The notes under the pieces: generated by a model
What the model was told of the DNA's origin: nothing
The model's database searches: none
What the model saw: the letters and a program-made list of their open reading frames with translations, nothing else
From: Nitrososphaeria archaeon
GTDB taxonomy: Archaea; Thermoproteota; Nitrososphaeria; Nitrososphaerales; Nitrososphaeraceae
Length of the DNA: 6,289 nucleotides
Reading direction: 5' to 3'
Assembly (NCBI GenBank): GCA_021324715.1
Contig: JAJPIN010000031.1
Location: 1 to 6,289, forward strand
Shown here: positions 1 through 5,605 of the stretch, one piece after another
Layout: every line of letters begins with the position of its first letter
Position numbering within the stretch: position 1 is the stretch's first letter
Position numbers and translations under genes: made by a program

Positions 1-118
1 AAATCAAAATTATTTGTACTATTCTCTCAAATATTTTCAGATATTGTTGTAGGAGTGGGATGCTCTGGCTAGAGGAAGACAGAATTTAATTGCATCTGAA
101 AAAGTGAATAAATTATGA
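1..118 (+). other. Possible 3' end of a plus-strand gene, frame uncertain
   Basis: All three plus frames are open for part of this edge. Frame 1 reads a hydrophobic stretch (LFVLFSQIFSDIVV) and stops at 70-72. Frame 2 has a TAG at 50-52 and then reads EWDALARGRQNLIASEKVNKL to a TGA at 116-118. Frame 3 is open from base 3 to a TAA at 87-89. A plus-strand gene ending here would converge neatly on the minus-strand gene ending at 127. Frames 1 and 2 would join into a membrane-segment-plus-charged-tail C-terminus if one base were inserted or lost near 50-55. I do not recognise a family, and it may simply be non-coding. Confidence 0.25.
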
Positions 119-126
119 ATTGTTTG

Positions 127-357
127 TCATTCCATTACGATCATGGTTAATGTGGACTTTACACCATTTAATTTTCGTAGTTTCCACGTAATTGTCTCTT
201 TGACTTTTTCCATTGTTTCTGATTCAACTTGTGCTACAATATCGTATACTCCATAAACTTGATAGATTTCCTTTACACCATCAATACTTTTCAGCTCGCT
301 TACTATAGAATCCTCACTACCTAATTCAGCATTCATTAGAACAAATGCCTTTGGCAT
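127..357 (-). CDS. Stand-alone Lrp/AsnC ligand-binding (RAM) domain protein
   Basis: This 76-residue protein consists only of the RAM domain that forms the effector-binding, oligomerising half of Lrp/AsnC regulators. It opens with a beta strand (KAFVLMNAE, 3-11), then a helix (SEDSIVSELKSI, 14-25), the VKEIYQVYGVYDIVAQVE strand-turn-strand (28-45) with the family's G36 and D39, a second helix (48-63) and a last strand (TLTMIVM, 69-75). There is no helix-turn-helix, so it cannot bind DNA alone. Such short RAM proteins are common in archaea and are thought to bind amino acids as ring-shaped oligomers or to partner full-length Lrp proteins; the ligand here is unknown. The ATG at 357 lies about 26 bases from a TATA-like box, so the message is probably leaderless. 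It sits downstream of asnS on the same strand, 129 bases apart, with its own promoter. Confidence 0.85.
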   Translation of the reverse strand: MPKAFVLMNAELGSEDSIVSELKSIDGVKEIYQVYGVYDIVAQVESETMEKVKETITWKLRKLNGVKSTLTMIVME

Positions 358-379
358 AACAAATTGGAAGTGAATGACA

Positions 380-387
380 TATAAAAA
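380..387 (-). promoter_or_regulatory. TATA box of the RAM-domain gene
   Basis: The minus strand reads TTTTTATA here, centred about 26 bases before the ATG at 357. That is the spacing expected for an archaeal leaderless promoter. Confidence 0.6.
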
Positions 388-406
388 GATGATGCAATTC
401 TGTGGC

Positions 407-447
407 TATAATTATAGATTGTGATACCTTTATAATCTTAGATTGCA
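407..447. repeat. Pair of 17-bp direct repeats upstream of the RAM gene promoter
   Basis: TATAATTATAGATTGTG (407-423) and TATAATCTTAGATTGCA (431-447) agree at 13 of 17 positions and are offset by 24 bases, a little over two helical turns. The second copy contains the small palindrome AATCT-T-AGATT. They lie some 20 bases and more upstream of the TATA box at 380-387, where an archaeal activator or upstream-binding regulator could sit. They also fall in the region just past the asnS stop, so chance similarity in AT-rich sequence is possible. Confidence 0.4.
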
Positions 448-450
448 CTT

Positions 451-462
451 TTTCGAAAAAAT
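451..462 (-). terminator. Possible T-tract terminator after asnS
   Basis: About 25 bases past the asnS stop, the minus strand carries a run of six T within the short palindrome TTTTTCGAAAAA. Archaeal RNA polymerase terminates at T-rich tracts, and this is the best candidate before the next promoter. The evidence is compositional only. Confidence 0.35.
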
Positions 463-486
463 TGAATTATGGGTGCTTATAAGATG

Positions 487-1794
487 TCAAGGATTAAGCC
501 TAGCCATTGTTCTTGGAAAGAGTACACATTCCTTAATGTCTTCCAAATTAATTATCCATCTGACCAATCTTTCAATACCTAAACCAAAACCTCCATGGGG
601 CACGGATCCGTATTTTCTAAGGTCCAGGTACCATGAATAAGAATTCATGTCTAGACCTTCTTTTTTAATCCTGGTTTTCAGTACTGTTATGTTTTCCTCC
701 CTCATACCGCCGCTGCTTACCTCCCCAAATCCATTAGGTAAGAGTAAATCAGCAGTTAGAGCTATTCCTTGGCTTTCTGGGTCCTCCTTTACATAGAATG
801 GTTTAACTTCGAGCGGATACCCGTATACGAAAACAGGATTACTGCGATCATTTGTAAGTACTTTTTCAGAGTCTAAATTCAAATCGTCGCCCCACTCAAT
901 TTTTCTTGTCATTTCTCCATCTTGAATTTTGATATCATTTGAACGAAGAATGTCAATTGCCTGACCGTAGCTCAATTTGTCAAACGGTTCTTCTATTTGA
1001 TTGAAAGCCAGTACATCTCGATTTAAAAATTTCAGCTCCTCAATTCTTTCCTTGGTTACATTTTGAACCGAATTTATTAGTAATTTCTCTTGGATTGTAA
1101 ACAGATCATTCATTGTTATCCAAGGGGCCTCTGCCTCCAGATGCAAATATTCTGCAAGATGTCTTATTGTCCTTGATTTTTCAGCTCTAAAGGACGGACC
1201 AATCGTCCAAACTGGCCCTAATGAGAATATTAGGGCCTCCAGGTAAAGTTGAGCACTCTGGGATAAAAATGCCTCTTCTTTAAAATATTTTACAGGGAAA
1301 AGAGTTGAACCACCTTCTACCGCACTTTTGACTAAAGTGGGTGCTGTTACTTCAATCCAATCATTCTCAACAAACCAATTCCGCAACTTTTCAAGAATTG
1401 TTGCCCTTATCTTCGCCATATTGATCATCCTTCTAGTACGCAGAGTCAAGTGTCTATAATCCAATAATAATTCTGTACTTTGATATTCTCCGATTGGAAA
1501 ATCATTGTTCGCTAAATTATAAATAATTATTTCAACCCCTCTAATTTCATATCCACCTTCCTTTGCTCTATCGTCTTTGAATAGAATGCCTCGGATCTCC
1601 AAAGAAGATTCTATAGTAAGGTCCTGCACGCTTGTACTGGGAAGCACGCATTGAATTATTCCCCCGCGATCGTCTCTAATTATTATAAATGATTTATCTT
1701 TTTGTTTACGTAATCTATGTACCCAACCTCTTATTTTGATTTCTTTACCCAGAAATTCATCTTTTTTGATTTCACTAATCCTAGAATACTTCAA
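487..1794 (-). CDS. asnS: Asparaginyl-tRNA synthetase (archaeal type)
   Basis: This class IIb synthetase charges tRNA-Asn with asparagine in the cytoplasm (EC 6.1.1.22). At 435 residues it has the usual archaeal length. An N-terminal OB-fold anticodon-binding domain (about 17-95, IKIRGWVHRLRKQKD) precedes the catalytic core. Motif 1 is near 143-153, motif 2 is FRAEKSRTIRHLAEYLHLEAE (202-222, with R203 and E205), and motif 3 is GGFGLGIERLVRW (401-413, with R409). Assignment to AsnRS rather than the similar AspRS rests on LLDYRHL (110-116), SQSAQLYLEA (178-187), WGDDL (301-305), VYGYP (323-327) and the YGSVPHGGFG and LFPRTMARL endings, which match my memory of archaeal AsnRS. The OB domain also separates it from asparagine-synthetase relatives that lack it. 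The start is TTG: an in-frame stop lies just upstream inside the promoter and a TATA box sits 27 bases before. It is divergent from the Rieske gene. Confidence 0.92.
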   Translation of the reverse strand: MKYSRISEIKKDEFLGKEIKIRGWVHRLRKQKDKSFIIIRDDRGGIIQCVLPSTSVQDLTIESSLEIRGILFKDDRAKEGGYEIRGVEIIIYNLANNDFPIGEYQSTELLLDYRHLTLRTRRMINMAKIRATILEKLRNWFVENDWIEVTAPTLVKSAVEGGSTLFPVKYFKEEAFLSQSAQLYLEALIFSLGPVWTIGPSFRAEKSRTIRHLAEYLHLEAEAPWITMNDLFTIQEKLLINSVQNVTKERIEELKFLNRDVLAFNQIEEPFDKLSYGQAIDILRSNDIKIQDGEMTRKIEWGDDLNLDSEKVLTNDRSNPVFVYGYPLEVKPFYVKEDPESQGIALTADLLLPNGFGEVSSGGMREENITVLKTRIKKEGLDMNSYSWYLDLRKYGSVPHGGFGLGIERLVRWIINLEDIKECVLFPRTMARLNP

Positions 1795-1817
1795 TTGTGT
1801 ATTTACGACACACGATC

Positions 1818-1825
1818 TTTATAAT
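1818..1825 (-). promoter_or_regulatory. TATA box of asnS
   Basis: The minus strand reads ATTATAAA, centred about 27 bases before the TTG at 1794. This supports both a leaderless message and the unusual TTG start. Confidence 0.6.
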
Positions 1826-1863
1826 GATATTGTACTATCCAACATAGCTACAGTAAAACTAGC

Positions 1864-1882
1864 CATTATTACATTAATAATG
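1864..1882. promoter_or_regulatory. 19-bp perfect palindrome (candidate operator) at the Rieske promoter
   Basis: CATTATTA and TAATAATG form perfect 8-bp arms around a 3-base centre. The site ends directly before the TATA box of the Rieske gene, over the position of its B-recognition element. It is also about 40 bases upstream of the asnS TATA box. The half-site AATAATG recurs at 1913-1919, across the Rieske start codon. A dimeric regulator is a reasonable inference, but no binding protein is known from this window. Confidence 0.45.
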
Positions 1883-1883
1883 A

Positions 1884-1890
1884 ATTTATA
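1884..1890 (+). promoter_or_regulatory. TATA box of the Rieske gene
   Basis: ATTTATA is centred about 29-30 bases before the ATG at 1917, which fits a leaderless or nearly leaderless transcript. Confidence 0.55.
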
Positions 1891-1916
1891 GAATTGAGAT
1901 AGTATGGCATTCAATA

Positions 1917-2252
1917 ATGGAATATAAGGTATGCAAAAGTGATGAGCTTCCGAATAATTCAATAAAAGTGATAACTGTCCGAGATAGTAAGATCCTCGTG
2001 TGCAGATCTAATAATCAATTATTTGCCTTCGATAATTCGTGTCCTCATAGGGGTGCCTCTCTTTCCAAAAGCGAAATAAAAGAAACAAAGATAGTATGTT
2101 ATATGCATGATTTTGAATACGATTTGAATAGTGGGAAATTGATACACATTCCTAGTAAGTGGAACGAACAAAATCCGAACTGGACAAAATCAGATAATCT
2201 GTTACTATTTCAATTATCTGAAAAAAATGGTGAAATATTTTTACACATATAA
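1917..2252 (+). CDS. Rieske-type [2Fe-2S] ferredoxin-like protein
   Basis: This 111-residue soluble protein is a single Rieske domain of the ferredoxin/NirD-like class. The cluster ligands are all present: C42-P-H44 and, 16 residues later, C61-Y-M-H64, giving a [2Fe-2S] centre held by two Cys and two His. The CPHRGASLS box (42-50) and the HDFEYDLNSGKL stretch (64-75) match the family. There is no signal peptide or membrane anchor, so it is a cytoplasmic electron carrier rather than a bc1-complex subunit. No oxygenase, reductase or nitrite reductase gene lies beside it, so its redox partner cannot be told from context. It stands alone on the plus strand, between divergent asnS and convergent pcna. 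A perfect palindrome abutting its TATA box suggests specific regulation. Confidence 0.88.
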   Translation: MEYKVCKSDELPNNSIKVITVRDSKILVCRSNNQLFAFDNSCPHRGASLSKSEIKETKIVCYMHDFEYDLNSGKLIHIPSKWNEQNPNWTKSDNLLLFQLSEKNGEIFLHI

Positions 2253-2267
2253 CAAAATTTGAAAACC

Positions 2268-2296
2268 TTCTCTTATGACAAGAATACTTAAGAGAA
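2268..2296. terminator. Inverted repeat between convergent Rieske and pcna genes
   Basis: TTCTCTTA (2268-2275) and TAAGAGAA (2289-2296) form a perfect 8-bp stem around a 13-base loop. It starts 16 bases past the Rieske stop, in the 127-base convergent gap. It may form a transcript-end hairpin, but no strong T-run follows it on the plus strand, so a terminator role is tentative. Confidence 0.4.
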
Positions 2297-2379
2297 TGTG
2301 GTAAGTTGTATGGAATTTCATTATCTAGTTCATTAGTATACTTTAATATTTAATCCTTGATGATTTACTATTGATAAGA

Positions 2380-3141
2380 TTAGTCCTGTACTCTGGGAGC
2401 CAAATAGAAATGAATTCTACCTACATTCGCAACCCTAAATTCCAGCCTTAATGGCATCTTTGTAGAATATTCCAATACTAAGGAACCACCAGAGGCGCTT
2501 ATGGCTTTTGTAATTTTTGATAGATAATCTAGACTATACGTTGCCTTGCTTTTATCTTTAACCTGTAATTCTTCGAGGCCTTCGCTTCCATCATCAATAA
2601 CAATATCAGCTTCTCCATAGTCACTTTTACCAGAAAAGGTAATTTTCTTGTCTTCAGATCCGATTGAAATGTATTCTGAAACTACCTCAATATCGGACAG
2701 TATCTTATCAAACGAAGCTGGAGTCAATATAACTTTGGAATTGAAATTAAGTTTTGGCAAGGGAGTAGACCCACCGGTACTTTCTATTAATCGCATTCTA
2801 TAATCTCTCTTGTAGCCATTTAGGATCTTGATACGAAGCATACTGTTCTCTTCAATTGAGACTTCTACTGCATCTTTTTTATCAGCTCTTTTCATCAATC
2901 TAGAAAATTCATCAATTCTAACTCCAAATTTTAATGCCGAATCGCACTCATACCCATCAAAAGCAGAGTTTGGCCAACTAATATCAATTAACGCAACGTG
3001 AGAAGGATCCATTCCCCTGAACGATAAGCCTTCTACGGTTGCCTCAAACGTAGCCTCGTCTACTAATGTAGATATTGCTGAAGTTACTGCTTTCCATTCA
3101 TCCGGTGTTTTTGTTTTTGCGAGAAATACCAAATGTATCAA
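2380..3141 (-). CDS. pcn: DNA polymerase sliding clamp (PCNA)
   Basis: This protein forms the trimeric ring that encircles DNA and tethers replicative polymerases, FEN1, ligase and repair enzymes. It has 253 residues, against about 245-250 usual in archaea. The N-terminal domain carries PDEWKAVTSAISTLVDEATFEAT (13-35) and the diagnostic SFRGMDPSHVALIDI (40-54). The interdomain connector loop lies near 119-132 (IESTGGSTPLPKLN). The C-terminal domain ends MPLRLEF (229-235) and FYLAPRV (245-251), the surface that receives PIP-box partners. The longest start is TTG at 3141, immediately preceded by an in-frame TGA. A second TTG at 3132 gives MVFLAKT, which aligns better with archaeal homologues as I remember them, so the first three residues are doubtful. 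It lies downstream of tfs with a 185-base gap and its own promoter. Confidence 0.95.
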   Translation of the reverse strand: MIHLVFLAKTKTPDEWKAVTSAISTLVDEATFEATVEGLSFRGMDPSHVALIDISWPNSAFDGYECDSALKFGVRIDEFSRLMKRADKKDAVEVSIEENSMLRIKILNGYKRDYRMRLIESTGGSTPLPKLNFNSKVILTPASFDKILSDIEVVSEYISIGSEDKKITFSGKSDYGEADIVIDDGSEGLEELQVKDKSKATYSLDYLSKITKAISASGGSLVLEYSTKMPLRLEFRVANVGRIHFYLAPRVQD

Positions 3142-3162
3142 TCAAGAGGCAGATCCAAAAGA

Positions 3163-3169
3163 TTTTAAA
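3163..3169 (-). promoter_or_regulatory. Probable TATA box of pcna
   Basis: The minus strand reads TTTTAAA/TTTAAAA here, centred 25 bases before TTG 3141 and 34 before TTG 3132. It would give either a leaderless start at 3141 or a leader of under ten bases to 3132. Confidence 0.45.
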
Positions 3170-3326
3170 CATTCCTATTTTAATCAGCACATCTATGCCG
3201 AATACATTTGGAAATATCTTGTAAAAAATAAAATAAAGTCACATATTTTGGATAATTACGAAATAATTTACACACTTGTTGTTTAATTAAGAATTATCAA
3301 ATTACAGATTTGATCTAAATAAGTGA

Positions 3327-3644
3327 TCAAGCATAATTTCTCCATGTATGACTGCATTGAGTACATCTATAGAATTGAGTTGTAGCTTCATCAGCAGATC
3401 TGGTTTGAAGCATCCACCAAAATGCCAAGTTGTTTCCACATTTGGGACAATCAATGCTTGTGGTTGGCAGAGCACTTGGCCCTTTCTCTGATTCAATTAT
3501 TTTAAGGCTAGCTCCACTTTGATCTATCAAAGGAATTGATCTAATTTCGTCTTTTGCTTCTCTAAAACCGCACTTTGGACAAATTAATATATTCTCCTCT
3601 ATTCTTGGTTTCATTCTGCTTTCACAGTTTGGACAAAATTTCAA
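3327..3644 (-). CDS. tfs: Transcription elongation/cleavage factor TFS
   Basis: TFS rescues backtracked archaeal RNA polymerase by stimulating cleavage of the nascent RNA, as TFIIS does in eukaryotes. The 105 residues hold two zinc ribbons. The N-terminal one uses C4, C7, C22 and C25 (CPNC, CPKC) and resembles RpoM/Rpb9. The C-terminal one uses C66, C69, C94 and C97. The catalytic hairpin QTRSADEATTQFYRC (80-94) keeps the acidic pair D85-E86 that reaches the polymerase active site, so this looks like an active cleavage factor rather than one of the inhibitory paralogues. It starts with TTG at 3644. That codon shares bases with the TGA of rpoL in the sequence TTGA, and an in-frame stop two codons upstream leaves no earlier start. 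Coupled translation from an rpoL-tfs message is likely. Confidence 0.93.
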   Translation of the reverse strand: MKFCPNCESRMKPRIEENILICPKCGFREAKDEIRSIPLIDQSGASLKIIESEKGPSALPTTSIDCPKCGNNLAFWWMLQTRSADEATTQFYRCTQCSHTWRNYA

Positions 3645-3937
3645 GCAGAATCAGGACTCTTTTCTTTGTTTATTGCCGACTCTATCGTATCTTTGAGTTT
3701 TATTGCATTATTAGATGAGGATTGCAATGCCTTGAGCAAGGTATCAAGCGGTTTTGATTTCTTTGTTAAAATTCTAAAACTAAAATCCTCCTTTAATTGA
3801 TGTTTCAATACAACGCCTGCAAATTCTACTTCCTTTTCGTTTAACAGTTCATGTTGAACAATGTATAGTATCGAAATATCTTCGTTTACCCTCAAATTGA
3901 TTTCATTTGATTTATAACTTTCCAACTCCGCCTGCAT
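3641..3937 (-). CDS. rpoL: DNA-directed RNA polymerase subunit L (Rpb11-like)
   Basis: RpoL pairs with RpoD to form the assembly platform of archaeal RNA polymerase, equivalent to Rpb11-Rpb3 and to the bacterial alpha dimer. The protein has 98 residues, within the usual range. The conserved alpha-motif region spans ISILYIVQHELLNEKEVEFAGVVLKHQLKEDFSFRI (about 21-56): a helix, the EFAGVVLKHQL strand segment matching the family's AGY-x-x-PHPL region, and a closing strand. A long C-terminal dimerisation helix follows (PLDTLLKALQSSSNNAIKLKDTIESAIN, 63-90). The motif is less canonical than in euryarchaeal RpoL, but position beside tfs supports it. It starts at ATG 3937, 28 bases past a TATA box, and its stop overlaps the tfs start by 4 bases. 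Confidence 0.85.
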   Translation of the reverse strand: MQAELESYKSNEINLRVNEDISILYIVQHELLNEKEVEFAGVVLKHQLKEDFSFRILTKKSKPLDTLLKALQSSSNNAIKLKDTIESAINKEKSPDSA

Positions 3938-3962
3938 GATAGAGACAACTACTTATTGAAGA

Positions 3963-3968
3963 TATAAA
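3963..3968 (-). promoter_or_regulatory. TATA box of rpoL-tfs, possibly shared with the divergent gene
   Basis: The minus strand reads TTTATA within a longer AT-rich box (3962-3973), centred about 28 bases before the rpoL ATG at 3937. On the plus strand the same bases read TATAAA, but a plus transcript from it would begin near 3992, after the GTG at 3978. It therefore fits rpoL best. Confidence 0.6.
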
Positions 3969-3977
3969 TTATACCAT

Positions 3978-4499
3978 GTGCGAAACTTATTGCAGAGGAG
4001 TTTTATTTCAAATATTAGACTTGGTACATCTCAAGAGAGCATTGAGTCGAATGATAGTTTGACGTTGAGTCTAGGATTTAACATTGATGGACTGATAAGA
4101 GAAATTTTTTCCCAAAAAAATTGGGAGAGAGCATACGATAAGCATGATAATGGGTTTAGACTTACAGTTCTATTAGAATTAAAGGTCTGTAAAAAGACGG
4201 TTGAAAATATCAAATTTGTAAGAAAAGCAGTACTATTCTGGACAAGAAATCCTAAATTAACATATCGAGTATGGATCTCAATAATAAAAGAAGAGACTCC
4301 TTATTATCCCTTAACCATAGAGGAAGCAAAATCACTATTGTTCGATATAACTAAAAATATAATACTTGAAAGCAAAATGTTGAAAAAGGGAGAGAATAAT
4401 ATTCAGATTTCGATAAGAGTTTCTTGGGGTAGGCATCTTTATACAGAACCTTCAGAGTTGCGCGCCGAGTCTGAATTTGTAAAAGTTATTAAATTTTGA
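3978..4499 (+). CDS. Uncharacterised 173-residue protein divergent from rpoL
   Basis: I do not recognise a family. The protein is soluble, with no signal peptide, membrane span or metal-binding cysteine cluster (a single Cys, C71). Alternating hydrophobic stretches suggest a beta-rich fold: SLTLSLGFN (27-35), RLTVLLELKV (61-70), LTYRVWISII (94-103) and NIQISIRVSW (141-150). Helices are likely at 37-55 and 114-133 (TIEEAKSLLFDITKNIIL). The ending WGRHLYTEPSELRAESEFVKVIKF looks structured. The start is unsure. GTG 3978 gives the longest form; TTG 3990 lies closer to where a transcript from the AT box at 3963-3968 would begin. An ATG at 3976 is in another frame and soon stops. An AGAGGAG at 3994-4000 is Shine-Dalgarno-like but has no well-placed in-frame ATG, GTG or TTG after it. 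Codon use resembles the neighbours. Confidence 0.7.
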   Translation: MRNLLQRSFISNIRLGTSQESIESNDSLTLSLGFNIDGLIREIFSQKNWERAYDKHDNGFRLTVLLELKVCKKTVENIKFVRKAVLFWTRNPKLTYRVWISIIKEETPYYPLTIEEAKSLLFDITKNIILESKMLKKGENNIQISIRVSWGRHLYTEPSELRAESEFVKVIKF

Positions 4500-4528
4500 A
4501 TTGTTCATTCTCTTGCCGACTTAGTCTT

Positions 4529-4542
4529 ACTATAAATATAGT
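4529..4542 (+). promoter_or_regulatory. Symmetric TATA box of the small gene
   Basis: ACTATA-AA-TATAGT is a perfect palindrome containing TATAAATA (4531-4538). The box is centred about 28 bases before the ATG at 4563, which is why that ATG is preferred over the one at 4551. Confidence 0.55.
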
Positions 4543-4562
4543 CTATTGTGATGAAAAACTTG

Positions 4563-4709
4563 ATGGCAAAGTTTGATGGTATCAAAGGACAGGAATTATT
4601 GGATGTGGAAGAGCAAAAAGACGAAATTACGCTGATTTTCAAAGATAACCGATATCTGTTTGTCAAAATCGAAAATGGAAAATTGATTTGTGATTCAGTA
4701 CCAGAATAA
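4563..4709 (+). CDS. Small uncharacterised protein, 48 residues
   Basis: This short open frame reads MAKFDGIKGQELLDVEEQKD and then EITLIFKDNRYLFVKIENGK, ending LICDSVPE. It matches no family I know. The second half alternates hydrophobic and charged residues (EITLIFKD, RYLFVKIE, GKLICDSV), suggesting a three-stranded beta meander; the protein is acidic, with one cysteine. A TATA box 28 bases before ATG 4563 points to a leaderless message. An in-frame ATG at 4551 (adding MKNL) would lie upstream of the expected transcript start. A hairpin follows two bases after the stop. Promoter, clean frame, native-looking codons and hairpin together make it credible as a gene, but not certain. Confidence 0.6.
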   Translation: MAKFDGIKGQELLDVEEQKDEITLIFKDNRYLFVKIENGKLICDSVPE

Positions 4710-4710
4710 T

Positions 4711-4728
4711 TCGATTTTAGAAAGTCGA
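4711..4728 (+). terminator. Short hairpin after the small gene
   Basis: TCGATTT pairs with AAGTCGA (one T-G wobble) around a four-base loop, starting two bases past the small gene's stop. It could mark the transcript end or sit in the leader region of the next gene. Confidence 0.35.
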
Positions 4729-4768
4729 TAAACTGTTAAATCATTTTAGCTAATGTCAAGTATAATGA

Positions 4769-5443
4769 TTGATAAATTTGGTTACTATAGATAGTATTAA
4801 TAGAGATGTCGTCAGTTGTACTCGATGTAAAAGATTAGTTACATACATAAGGACAGTTGGCAAGAATAAGGTCAGACGATTTTCAAATGATGTGTATTGG
4901 GCAAAACCAGTTACTGGGTTTGGAGATATAAACGGAAATGTACTGATTATCGGTCTCGCACCAGGAGCTCACGGAGCCAATAGAACTGGCAGACTCTTTA
5001 CTGGTGATCATTCTGGAGTGTGGCTGATGAGGGCTTTATACGAAACTGGTTTTTCAAATAGCCAAGAAAGCACATCAATTGACGATGGCTTGATTCTGAA
5101 TAATGTTTTCATTAGCTCATGCGTTAGGTGCGCACCTCCCTCAAATAAACCACTAAATTCAGAGTTAGCTAACTGTTCAGAGTATCTTATTCGTGAACTT
5201 GAATTATTGAAAAAAGTGAAGGTTGTGATAACCTTAGGTCTTATCTCATTCCACATGTATTGCAAGATAAATAATTTAAGGGGATTAAAATTCCATCATC
5301 TTGCAAATTACAGAGTGAATGATAGGAATTTGATAGCATCTTATCACCCTAGTCAACAGAACACACATACGCAGCGGTTAAGGTGGGACATGTGGCTTGA
5401 CGTATTCAAATTGACTAAGCGACTTCTCTCAAGTAATAGCTAA
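4769..5443 (+). CDS. Uracil-DNA glycosylase, family 5 (UDGb)
   Basis: This enzyme removes uracil, and in this family often other deaminated bases, from DNA as the first step of base-excision repair. It has 224 residues, as expected. The active-site motif GLAPGAHGANRTGR (62-75) and FTGDHSG (77-83) are typical of UDGb. Family 4 instead has a GEAPG-type motif. The C-terminal motif is HPSQQNT (193-199). Four cysteines fit the Fe-S cluster: C17 and C20 near the N-terminus, then C121 (in RCAPPSNKP) and C136. As in other UDGb proteins, motif 1 lacks the usual polar catalytic residue after the Pro. The start is TTG 4769, preceded directly by an in-frame TGA; TTG 4778 is an alternative. A weak TATA-like TTAAAT lies about 30 bases upstream. 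It stands alone on the plus strand, and I see no PCNA-binding motif. Confidence 0.92.
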   Translation: MINLVTIDSINRDVVSCTRCKRLVTYIRTVGKNKVRRFSNDVYWAKPVTGFGDINGNVLIIGLAPGAHGANRTGRLFTGDHSGVWLMRALYETGFSNSQESTSIDDGLILNNVFISSCVRCAPPSNKPLNSELANCSEYLIRELELLKKVKVVITLGLISFHMYCKINNLRGLKFHHLANYRVNDRNLIASYHPSQQNTHTQRLRWDMWLDVFKLTKRLLSSNS

Positions 5444-5455
5444 AGTCTAAACGAA

Positions 5456-5471
5456 ATTGTAACATTGTAAC
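5456..5471. repeat. Tandem 8-bp repeat ATTGTAAC x2
   Basis: Two exact adjacent copies lie 13 bases past the uracil-DNA glycosylase stop. They sit in the 162-base gap before the CHRD gene, which otherwise shows only AT-rich sequence and the CHRD promoter. No function can be assigned. Confidence 0.4.
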
Positions 5472-5575
5472 GATAATCAAAGCTATTTAGTTTTAAGTAC
5501 GGAATTTCATTAATTATTGTGCGATTAAAATAAATAATTGATCAATGAGGGCATTAATCAAAAATTCTGCAAACC

Positions 5576-5582
5576 ATTAAAA
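5576..5582 (+). promoter_or_regulatory. TATA-like box of the CHRD gene
   Basis: ATTAAAA is centred 27 bases before the ATG at 5606, consistent with leaderless transcription. Confidence 0.5.
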
Positions 5583-5605
5583 GGCAGTATTTCTTTTAAA
5601 AAGTC

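Noticed and set aside
443..640. Plus-strand open frame of 65 codons opposite the asnS end
   Set aside because: It lies mostly antisense to the well-supported asnS C-terminus and has no family features.
2355..2380. TGATGA as box C of a C/D guide RNA
   Set aside because: No CTGA D box or matching internal C'/D' boxes at suitable spacing were seen.
3310..3330. TTGATC/GATCAA stem at the tfs stop as a terminator
   Set aside because: The stem is only 6 bp, overlaps the stop codon and lacks a following T-run.
3302..3496. Minus-strand open frame overlapping tfs in another frame
   Set aside because: tfs has all eight zinc-ligand cysteines in its own frame; this one is a by-product.
3976..4064. ATG at 3976 as the start of the gene divergent from rpoL
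   Set aside because: That frame ends at a TGA after 28 codons and differs from the long open frame.
4031..4213. Minus-strand open frame inside the unknown 173-residue gene
   Set aside because: The plus-strand frame is longer and has more protein-like composition; the minus frame has no promoter.
5008..5265. Minus-strand open frame inside the uracil-DNA glycosylase gene
   Set aside because: It is antisense to a gene with clear catalytic motifs.
5375..5440. PCNA-interacting (PIP) motif at the glycosylase C-terminus
   Set aside because: The Q202-R-L-R-W-D-M-W stretch lacks the hydrophobic residue at the fourth position and the paired aromatics.
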